Below, in pieces: positions 1 to 5,702 of a stretch of 6,419 bases of DNA (position 1 is the first letter of the stretch; the number at the start of each line of letters is the position of its first letter). The stretch covers positions 1 through 6,419 of the forward strand of contig SKKR01000221.1 of NCBI GenBank assembly GCA_007123655.1, read 5' to 3'. Position numbers and translations under genes: made by a program. The notes under the pieces were generated by a model. That model was given only the letters and a program-made list of their open reading frames with translations. It did not search any database and had not been told where the DNA came from. The stretch is from Thermomicrobiaceae bacterium (lineage in GTDB: Bacteria > Chloroflexota > Chloroflexia > Thermomicrobiales > Thermomicrobiaceae).

Positions 1-18
1 AACCTTTACAGCAACTGG

Positions 19-47
19 TTGATTAATCGCATTGGCACTGATATCAT
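19..47 (+). promoter_or_regulatory. Sigma70-type promoter of the large propeller gene
   Basis: A -35 element TTGATT (19-24) is followed after exactly 17 bases by a -10 element TATCAT (42-47, five of six matches to TATAAT). The -10 is preceded by TG at 39-40, giving an extended -10 (TGaTATCAT). The surrounding 70 bases are about 63% A+T against roughly 40% elsewhere. Transcription would begin near position 54, leaving a leader of about 215 nt before the TTG start at 269. Two 8-bp palindromes, GATTAATC (21-28) and TGATATCA (39-46), overlap the two promoter elements and could be operator half-sites. This is read from consensus only. Confidence 0.6.
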
Positions 48-53
48 CGCACA

Positions 54-268
54 TGCACATAATAATTCATGGACTTTCATCTCAGGGATTTACCGGCCGC
101 CTGGTACTGTGACCCGGACATCATTTCGAGACGTCCAGTCACCGGACGCGCCTGAAGACCAGCACCCCGGTGACCACCGTTATCGAGGGCTCCAGGCTGG
201 CACCTGCCAGGCCACCTGGCTGTCCTTCATCGCCGGCGAACCGGACTCCCGGTCAGGAGATACCCGAA
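54..268 (+). other. Long 5' leader with competing hairpins
   Basis: This untranslated stretch lies between the inferred transcription start and the TTG start at 269. It contains two overlapping hairpins. CTGGC (197-201) pairs with GCCAG (206-210) across the loop ACCT, and an outer CCAGG (192-196) pairs with CCTGG (215-219). Alternatively GCCAGG (206-211) pairs with CCTGGC (215-220) across CCA. Both use bases 206-210, so they exclude each other. They end 35 nt before the ribosome binding site. No known riboswitch class is recognisable, and no good gene lies here. Confidence 0.35.
255..259 (+). promoter_or_regulatory. Ribosome binding site that fixes the TTG start
   Basis: AGGAG sits 9 nt upstream of the TTG at 269. 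The other possible in-frame start, GTG at 170, has only CAGCACCCC before it and no Shine-Dalgarno match. This site therefore decides in favour of TTG 269, and it places a basic patch and hydrophobic anchor directly at the protein's N-terminus. Confidence 0.75.
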
Positions 269-3200
269 TTGGCTAACACAGGCGGAGATCCGAAAATCCT
301 GTCAATCCGGAGACGCCCCTTCCTTTACGGTGGGATAGTCATCATCGCGGTCATCGCGCTTGTGCTGCAACCGTTCGTACCGGTGGTTCCGGGCTTCTTA
401 ACCGAACCGTTCCGGGGCGACGCAGACGAGGTTGACCTGTTCTACGCCGCCCCGGGACCGATTGAAGCGCACGAACTGGCATTCTCCGCAGATTCCTTGC
501 ATATCCTTTCGCATGCCTACCTGGCTGACTCGGTCGACCTCGACGCGCTGGAGGCCGAGCTAGCGGCCGGCGACGAGCTTGAGCTTGGCGTCGTAACCTC
601 GCCGCAATGGCAGTTTGAGGGTGTTGCCAACCAGGCACGCGAGATGGCGGATGGTCAGCACCTGATCTTCACCATGCGAACGCCCGAGCACGGCACCGGG
701 ATCGGGATACTGGATCAGGTGGATGGCTCGCTCACGTTCTGGCCGATCCCCGAGGCCTCCGAAACCAGGGTCCTCGACGAACTCGAGGACGATATCGTCG
801 TAATGTCCAGTGATCCCTACCAGCTTCATCGGGTAGATCTCGACGCCGCAGAGGTAACCACCAGTTCACCGGTCAGCGAGCCGTCTGTCGACGACGCTCC
901 GCCATTCCCGGATCCGGAGTTCGACGTCTGGTCCTTCGATGTCGAAGAAGGGGAGGCAGGCGGCGTCATGCATCCCCGGATTCACCCCAACGGTGAGATC
1001 TTCTACGGCAGTTCGCACGGAGGTATCGGTGCGCTGGATCCGAACACGGGTGACGGCCGATTCTGGAACATGGTCGATCCGCTCGAAGAGATTCTCAACG
1101 ACGATGACCTCACGGTGAATGGCCTGGCAATCGACCAACGCGGCATGGTGTACGGCGCGGTGACCACGTCCGTGTTCGGCCAGCCGTTCGGCGAGGGATT
1201 GATCCGTCTTGATCCAGACACGAATGAACTGATCTTCTGGGAAGAGTCTGACATTGGGGATTTCCAGCACCTGACTTCGTCTGGTGACACGATCTTCACG
1301 ACTGCTCGACGGGGAATCACCCAGATGGCCATTGACGAGCCATCCGAGGTCGTCCGCTGGCCAGTCAGGCGGACAAATGACATCTACGTCGGTGAGGATG
1401 GTTCGCTGTATTTCAGCACCAGTGACTCGGTCGGCGTGCTCGATCCAGCCAGCGGGCAACTGACCGAGTGGCCGCTGGAAAGTGGCGACCTCATTGGCAT
1501 CTATGTGGATGAAACGGCCGGGGAGATCTATTTCGGGGATCGCCGGTTTGGAAACCGACGCGTTGGACGAATTGACACTGATTCGAACCGGCTTACGACG
1601 TGGGACACAGCCGGTGGACGACCGTTGCACGTCAAGATCGGGCTGGACGGCAATCTCTACTACGTTGACCAGAACAGCTCCGAGCTTGGCGTGATCGATC
1701 CGCGGCAGCCCGGTGAGTCGCGATCGATCGAACCCGAGATCGAGACAGTTTCCGCGGAGGAGAGCGAAGCATCTCCCGTTCAACTGCCAGCGCTGACGCC
1801 GTTGACCCATACCGCCCAGCGCAGCAGGGAGGAGTTCGAGGTCGAAACAGAGAACGGCCTGTCCCTGCTACAGCTACCCGGGTCGCCACATGACCTCACG
1901 CTCGAAGGTGGTTTCGTTGGCGTCGACATGGGTTTCATTCGTCTCGACGTCCTGGACGTGGCACCAGGTGCGCGAACGGGTGTAGCAGCGAGTGCGGGCG
2001 ACGTTGTGTTCCACACCCATGACACGGTTGGACTGATCGGTTCGGATACCGACGATTACCGGACATGGCGATTCGGGAACGTTGTGGAGTCATCCGGCGC
2101 CGTTTACGACATCGGGGTTGGCGACGACGGAGACATCTACGCTGCCGTTGACCACTCGATCATCCAGATAACGCCCGACGACGCCGGCTCCGAGGCGAGT
2201 ATCTGGCCAGTTGCTGCTCCCGGTTCCGGGGAGATCGGTCGTATCGAACGGCTTGCGATCGACGACGAAGGACAGGTCTGGTTTGCGAGCCCGTCGAGCG
2301 AGACGGTCGGAGTCCTGGACGTAGAGGCGAGCGAGGTTCGATATCTGGAGCAGACCTACCGCGCCGCGAACATAGACGTCAGCTACGATCTGCTCATCAT
2401 CCAGCATGCCGACGGAGAGTTCAGCTTCTTGCCGCACGACGACTGGCTGGGCGACCTGATGTCCGATGCGCAGCAACTCCAGCCCGATCGAATTCCACAG
2501 TTGCCGGAGGAGCGATTCTCGCCCGATGAGACCCGGGAGGATCTCGACCGGGTAGACCTAACCGCACGAACGACGGAGGCGACGTCAGACGTTCGGATGG
2601 ATGCGGGCATCAGGATCAATCCTCGGGACCAGTCCGAAAACCCCGAGATGCTTAATGGCCTCCTCGCCTCGGAGAACGCTGTCGTTCGCTTGCCCCTGTT
2701 GACAAGTCTCGATTCGGTCGTTCCCGCGGTCCGCGAGTTCAATCTGTCGGATAGAGGTGTCGCCAGGGTTCTCGCCGAAAGCAGGGTAGCTCTGGAAGAG
2801 CAGATCGACCAGGCCATGGCGCATGACATTTCGTTGGTTGATCGGTCATGGGAGGCGTTTACCGCACGGGAGCCCTTTTCCGCCACCCGGGGGCCAGACG
2901 ATGAACGACACCACGTCCTTTTTGGCGAGGACGAGAAGAACCTGTTCACGTTGTTCGAAGCTGCCGGCCTCGTGGAAGCACAGGATCTTACACTCCCCGG
3001 GCACGAACAACGACTGGAGCCCCCTAATGAAAACTTGTCCGAGGCGCACCTGGCACTAACGGACGGGTTGCTCGACGAAGACAGCGAGGGCGCACAGCTG
3101 ATCCTGGAGATGCTGGCGCCTGTCGTACTGTCGCATCTGGCTGCACTCGAGGACGATCCTGGATACCCGGAATTCGAGGAGGGCTTCCGGTCTTCGGTAG

Positions 3201-4231
3201 AGGAAATCCGTGAGCAGGTGTCGACGCGCTACTCCGGTGATGAGCTTCTCTGGGCACTTCAGGACGCCGCGTTCGAGTTCATGCTGAACCTGCAGCGCCT
3301 CGGCGCCAACGATCTCCTCCTTGAGGGGCTAACCGAAGCCACAGCTTCAGCGAAGACGATTACGTCCGACTATCTGGGATCCGTGGATGACCCAGTGTCC
3401 CCACTGGCCAGGCTCAGTGCCCATCTGGGAACCAGGCATGATCGCCAGCCGTACGAGACCCGGCTCGGGACCGCGCTGAACGAAATGCAGGCGCACGTGC
3501 GGCAGCTCCTGAAGGATGGGCTGGACGCCGTCGAGGCGACGCGTACGGAGCTTGGGGATGCAGGCGACATCCAGGAAGACGACGACCAGGTCGAGCAGGT
3601 GCGGGCAGCAGAGGCGGAACTGGAAACCATCGAACAGGCACTTCGGGAGAGCATCGATGACCTGGACTTGCGCAGCGAGTCAAATAGTGCCTGGGCCTCA
3701 AATCACGCACTGGCGTGCGGCCACCATGAACCACTGGAACAGCTGGAAAGTACCTTCGCGGACATGGTTGGTCTGTCTGACAAAATCCTGGGCATCAGTG
3801 ACGTCTCCGATCTGGAGGGAATCATCTCGGATCTGATGGGTCCCGCCAGGGCAGAATTGCTGGGTCCGTTCAATGACCTGGTATCGGCAATGGAGAGCCT
3901 CCAGGGGTCGATGACCAAGATTGGCAGTGGCCGGCTCATGCCGAATATCGGCGCACCCGGCGCAGCGGCGCGATTGCCGTTCGGTGGGTTCATGTCCGGG
4001 CGTCAGATTGCACAGGCGTTCGGACTTGGCGCAGGCTGGTCGTTCGCGTTCGGGGTTGCCGGCGCAGCGATTTGCGCCCCCGGCGTTGGCGGGATCGCGT
4101 GTCTCACGCTGATTGTCTCGGCCGAGTACATCAAGATCACAGCGGCGCTGATGACGATCAACACCAGTCTCGAGGCGTTCGGCGATCTCGAGCAGCTCGT
4201 CGAAGGAGCGATGGCTACCGGATGTGACTGA
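269..4231 (+). CDS. Large membrane-anchored, extracytoplasmic Vgb/NHL-like beta-propeller protein of unknown function
   Basis: I do not recognise this 1320-residue protein as a named gene. It starts at TTG 269, which has AGGAG 9 nt upstream; the longer GTG start at 170 lacks a ribosome site. Residues 14-20 (RRRPFLY) and the hydrophobic stretch 21-43 form a membrane anchor with a twin-arginine-like motif and no clear cleavage site, so most of the chain should lie outside the membrane. Residues about 133-480 and 540-721 contain recurring blades of the form DGxIYF...xIGxLDPxTGxLxxWP, as in virginiamycin B lyase (Vgb) and NHL propellers; Vgb itself is far shorter, at about 300 residues. Residues 740-1215 look alpha-helical, with a likely coiled coil at 1105-1132. 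Residues 1250-1296 are hydrophobic and glycine-rich. The protein is very acidic (about 240 Asp/Glu, about 71 Arg, 8 Lys). Lyase function is not supported. A sensor, adhesin or cell-envelope scaffold is possible but unproven. Confidence 0.85.
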   Translation: MANTGGDPKILSIRRRPFLYGGIVIIAVIALVLQPFVPVVPGFLTEPFRGDADEVDLFYAAPGPIEAHELAFSADSLHILSHAYLADSVDLDALEAELAAGDELELGVVTSPQWQFEGVANQAREMADGQHLIFTMRTPEHGTGIGILDQVDGSLTFWPIPEASETRVLDELEDDIVVMSSDPYQLHRVDLDAAEVTTSSPVSEPSVDDAPPFPDPEFDVWSFDVEEGEAGGVMHPRIHPNGEIFYGSSHGGIGALDPNTGDGRFWNMVDPLEEILNDDDLTVNGLAIDQRGMVYGAVTTSVFGQPFGEGLIRLDPDTNELIFWEESDIGDFQHLTSSGDTIFTTARRGITQMAIDEPSEVVRWPVRRTNDIYVGEDGSLYFSTSDSVGVLDPASGQLTEWPLESGDLIGIYVDETAGEIYFGDRRFGNRRVGRIDTDSNRLTTWDTAGGRPLHVKIGLDGNLYYVDQNSSELGVIDPRQPGESRSIEPEIETVSAEESEASPVQLPALTPLTHTAQRSREEFEVETENGLSLLQLPGSPHDLTLEGGFVGVDMGFIRLDVLDVAPGARTGVAASAGDVVFHTHDTVGLIGSDTDDYRTWRFGNVVESSGAVYDIGVGDDGDIYAAVDHSIIQITPDDAGSEASIWPVAAPGSGEIGRIERLAIDDEGQVWFASPSSETVGVLDVEASEVRYLEQTYRAANIDVSYDLLIIQHADGEFSFLPHDDWLGDLMSDAQQLQPDRIPQLPEERFSPDETREDLDRVDLTARTTEATSDVRMDAGIRINPRDQSENPEMLNGLLASENAVVRLPLLTSLDSVVPAVREFNLSDRGVARVLAESRVALEEQIDQAMAHDISLVDRSWEAFTAREPFSATRGPDDERHHVLFGEDEKNLFTLFEAAGLVEAQDLTLPGHEQRLEPPNENLSEAHLALTDGLLDEDSEGAQLILEMLAPVVLSHLAALEDDPGYPEFEEGFRSSVEEIREQVSTRYSGDELLWALQDAAFEFMLNLQRLGANDLLLEGLTEATASAKTITSDYLGSVDDPVSPLARLSAHLGTRHDRQPYETRLGTALNEMQAHVRQLLKDGLDAVEATRTELGDAGDIQEDDDQVEQVRAAEAELETIEQALRESIDDLDLRSESNSAWASNHALACGHHEPLEQLESTFADMVGLSDKILGISDVSDLEGIISDLMGPARAELLGPFNDLVSAMESLQGSMTKIGSGRLMPNIGAPGAAARLPFGGFMSGRQIAQAFGLGAGWSFAFGVAGAAICAPGVGGIACLTLIVSAEYIKITAALMTINTSLEAFGDLEQLVEGAMATGCD
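302..397 (+). other. Twin-arginine-like N-terminal signal anchor
   Basis: Residues 12-43 of the propeller protein begin S-I-R-R-R-P-F-L-Y. R15-R16-P-F-L matches the RRxFL core of the Tat consensus, although the preceding position is Arg instead of Ser/Thr and Lys is replaced by Tyr. A run of about 23 hydrophobic residues follows, ending in a Pro/Val-rich segment with no AxA cleavage site. This could be a Tat-dependent signal anchor or a Sec-type signal anchor. The strong hydrophobicity fits Sec, while the motif and the salt-adapted composition fit Tat. Confidence 0.55.
974..1702 (+). repeat. First array of propeller blades (protein-level repeats)
   Basis: Residues 236-478 contain six successive blades of about 35-45 residues. 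Each has a strand ending in an acidic-Gly turn and IYF-like residues, then I/V-G-x-L/I-D-P-x-T/S-G/N, then a tryptophan. The clearest turns are GALDPNTGDGRFW, IRLDPDTNELIFW, VGVLDPASGQLTEWP and VGRIDTDSNRLTTW. A further blade with GILDQVDGSLTFWP lies upstream at residues 133-160, which would make seven, the usual number for Vgb. The repeats are seen in the protein. The DNA is too diverged to be a recent duplication. Confidence 0.7.
1979..2431 (+). repeat. Second, weaker array of propeller blades
   Basis: Residues 571-721 repeat the same pattern about four times, for example VYDIGVGDDGDIYAAV then IIQITPDDAG then SIWP, and LAIDDEGQVWFAS then TVGVLDVEASEVRYLE. The spacer at residues 481-535 is acidic and Ser/Pro-rich and looks like a linker. 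Either the protein carries two propellers or one larger propeller interrupted by an insert. Blade number is uncertain because the outer strands are poorly conserved. Confidence 0.5.
4016..4162 (+). other. Glycine-rich hydrophobic C-terminal segment, possible membrane hairpin
   Basis: Residues 1250-1298 contain no charged residue until E1286 and are rich in Gly, Ala, Ile, Leu and Phe. Two hydrophobic stretches of about 20 residues (roughly 1250-1270 and 1272-1296) flank the turn CAPGVGG. Two of the protein's four cysteines (C1269, C1277) lie here. It may be a second membrane attachment or a buried helical hairpin; the sequence does not settle which. Confidence 0.5.
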
Positions 4232-4296
4232 CCTCGTCGACGTGTGAGCGGCGAAGCCCCCGAGTGTCGCCCGGCGGCACAAGTACCCGGGAGCAT

Positions 4297-4343
4297 CCGC
4301 GTCGTCATCAGTCGCGGCTCCGTAGGAACTAGCTCTCGCCGCG
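4297..4343. terminator. Weak hairpins between convergent genes
   Basis: CCGCG (4297-4301) can pair with CGCGG (4313-4317) over an 11-nt loop. Alternatively CGCGGC (4313-4318) pairs with GCCGCG (4338-4343) over a 19-nt loop that spans the aminotransferase stop codon. Neither strand shows a T-run afterwards, so a classical intrinsic terminator is not supported. The location between two converging genes is the main reason to list it. Confidence 0.2.
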
Positions 4344-5537
4344 GTAAACCGACAATCCCTGTCCCACGATCTCGATTGCCCGGGCAAGTGTGTCAGCGTC
4401 AAAGACGCAGGCGATCCGGACCTGGTTCACACCGCGCCCGGGCGTGGCGTAGAAATCGCTCATCGGGGTGAGCATAACGGTCTCATCGTCGAGCGCAAAC
4501 TCACTGAGCATCCACGCCGCGAACGATTCCGCGTCGGCCACTGGCAGATCCGCCACGACGTAGAACGCGCCGGCCGGCGGATGCGCGGTAACGCCCGGGA
4601 TCGTGCGCAGTCCCTCCAGGACCGCGTCCCGCCGTTTCCGATACTCGTCGACCACCGTATCCACATACGGCCGCGGGGCCGTCAGCGCGCTGACCACCGC
4701 GCGTTGATCGATCATCGGTACCGCCAGACGCAGTTCAGCGATCTCCAGCGCGGCGTTCATGATCGCCCGGTTTCGGCTCACCAGACTGCCGATCCGCAAC
4801 CCGCAGACATTGAACCGTTTGGAGACACTGTCGATCACGACGACGTGGTCGTCCAGCCCGGGAATCGCCAGCGCTGACGGGGCGGCTGGCCCGTCGAAGA
4901 CGATCTCGCGGTACGTTTCATCGGACAAAAGGAAGAATCCGTTCTCGACCGCGACTGCGCCGAGGTCGCTCAGGTCATTCTGGCCGTAGACGGTCCCCGC
5001 GGGGTTACTCGGCGTGCAAATCAGCATCGCGCTCGTGTTGGGGGTGACGATCTCGCGCACCGTGTCAGCCGACGGCGGGGTGAGATCCGGCCCGCTCGGG
5101 ACCGCTACGGGATTGAGGCCGGTGATCGCGATCAGCCCCTTGTACGGCGCGTAGAAGGGCTCCGGGAGCAAGATATCATCGCCGGGATCGCAGGTCGTGA
5201 GCAAGGCAAGCATCAACGCCTCGCTTGCGCCGTTCGTGACCAGGATGTCGTCCAGTTCGAGTTCCACGCTGTGATGGGAGTAATAGATCTGCCAGGCGCT
5301 GACGGCGTCCGATGACCCGCGAGCGGGCGCATACACCAGCGATTCGCTGGACGCGTCTTCCAGCGCGCGAAGCACACTGTCCGGCGGGGCGAGATCCGGC
5401 TGGCCGATGTTGAGGTGATGAACGTGAATCCCGCGCTCCCTGGCCGCGTCGGCGAGCGGAGCCAGTCGTCGAATCGGCGAAGCGGGTAGGCGTCCGGCCC
5501 GGGCTGATGGTGTCATGTCCCTGGATGATGCTGGCAC
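4329..5537 (-). CDS. Class I/II PLP-dependent aminotransferase, aspartate aminotransferase-like (Thermotoga type)
   Basis: This 402-residue protein has the usual length and motifs of a fold-type I aminotransferase. In order they are LNIGQPDL (42-49), the PLP-phosphate loop NGASEAL (102-108), SNPAGTVY (177-184) with the cofactor-contacting Asn178, SDETYREIVF (205-214) with Asp206 and Tyr209, SVSKRFNVCGLRIG (237-250) with the Schiff-base Lys240 and Arg248, and VRIACV (373-378) with Arg374, the expected substrate alpha-carboxylate binder. From memory, motifs such as VVVIDSVSK, PAGAFY and RIACV match the Thermotoga maritima aspartate aminotransferase closely. It probably moves an amino group between an amino acid such as aspartate and 2-oxoglutarate in the cytoplasm; exact substrate is not certain. 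The GTG start is preceded by AAGGAG at 7 nt, better than the in-frame ATG at 5516. All key residues are present. Confidence 0.92.
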   Translation of the reverse strand: MPASSRDMTPSARAGRLPASPIRRLAPLADAARERGIHVHHLNIGQPDLAPPDSVLRALEDASSESLVYAPARGSSDAVSAWQIYYSHHSVELELDDILVTNGASEALMLALLTTCDPGDDILLPEPFYAPYKGLIAITGLNPVAVPSGPDLTPPSADTVREIVTPNTSAMLICTPSNPAGTVYGQNDLSDLGAVAVENGFFLLSDETYREIVFDGPAAPSALAIPGLDDHVVVIDSVSKRFNVCGLRIGSLVSRNRAIMNAALEIAELRLAVPMIDQRAVVSALTAPRPYVDTVVDEYRKRRDAVLEGLRTIPGVTAHPPAGAFYVVADLPVADAESFAAWMLSEFALDDETVMLTPMSDFYATPGRGVNQVRIACVFDADTLARAIEIVGQGLSVYRGES

Positions 5538-5544
5538 AGATCGG

Positions 5545-5550
5545 CTCCTT
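5545..5550 (-). promoter_or_regulatory. Ribosome binding site for the aminotransferase GTG start
   Basis: On the minus strand AAGGAG lies 7 nt before the GTG at 5537. The in-frame ATG seven codons later (5516) has only a poor CCAGGG before it. The GTG is therefore the better start. Confidence 0.8.
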
Positions 5551-5604
5551 CCCCGTGCCTTCGGACTTCGTAACGGCTGCCAGCCAGCGCCCCCGGATGC
5601 GACG

Positions 5605-5613
5605 ATGCTAGCA
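5605..5613 (-). promoter_or_regulatory. Possible extended -10 promoter for the aminotransferase
   Basis: Minus-strand TGCTAGCAT gives TG, one base, then TAGCAT, which fits an extended -10 (four of six matches to TATAAT). The bases at the -35 distance (GCCAGA) match poorly, so recognition would rest on the extended -10. It would give a leader of about 60 nt before the GTG start. Tentative. Confidence 0.3.
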
Positions 5614-5636
5614 CAGAAGGACGCCCCTCTGGCGTG

Positions 5637-5665
5637 TTGCCGCAGGCGCCGGCCCGGGCTAAGGT
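5637..5665 (+). promoter_or_regulatory. Possible promoter of the gamma-glutamyltransferase-like gene
   Basis: TTGCCG (5637-5642, four of six to TTGACA) and TAAGGT (5660-5665, a TAnnnT type -10) are separated by exactly 17 bases. Transcription would start near 5672, about 30 nt upstream of the ATG and just ahead of the ribosome binding site. The spacer is very G+C-rich, CCGGCCCGGG. Together with the minus-strand candidate this makes 5538-5702 a divergent control region. Confidence 0.4.
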
Positions 5666-5689
5666 GGTCTCTGAATCTGACGTCAACAG

Positions 5690-5694
5690 AAGGA
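5690..5694 (+). promoter_or_regulatory. Ribosome binding site for the gamma-glutamyltransferase-like gene
   Basis: AAGGA lies within AGAAGGAAG, 8 nt before the ATG at 5703. The spacing is ideal and no competing start is closer. Confidence 0.75.
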
Positions 5695-5702
5695 AGTACT
5701 CA

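Noticed and set aside
69..155. A 28-codon leader ORF starting ATG 69 (MDFHLRDLPAAWYC...) between the promoter and the large gene.
   Set aside because: No Shine-Dalgarno sequence precedes it, it shows no run of one amino acid as in leader peptides, and it ends about 37 nt before the hairpins. Chance is more likely.
19..276. An 85-codon plus-strand frame starting TTG 19.
   Set aside because: It begins inside the -35 element, has no ribosome site, overlaps the true gene start and shows no recognisable motif.
866..1810. A 314-codon open frame antisense to the first propeller.
   Set aside because: It is a frame shadow of the large gene, whose propeller motifs make its own frame certain. The antisense product has no recognisable motif and no ribosome site that I could identify.
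269..2431. Calling the large protein a virginiamycin B (streptogramin) lyase.
   Set aside because: Only the blade pattern matches. Length and domain content differ greatly, and I could not locate the catalytic His/Glu pair with confidence.
4250..4271. Hairpin GGCGA / TCGCC after the large gene as an intrinsic terminator.
   Set aside because: The stem is only 5 bp with a 12-nt loop and no T-run follows.
3698..4402. A 234-codon antisense frame spanning the 3' end of the large gene and the aminotransferase end.
   Set aside because: It crosses two well-supported genes and their intergenic gap, and its composition is Arg/Cys-rich noise.
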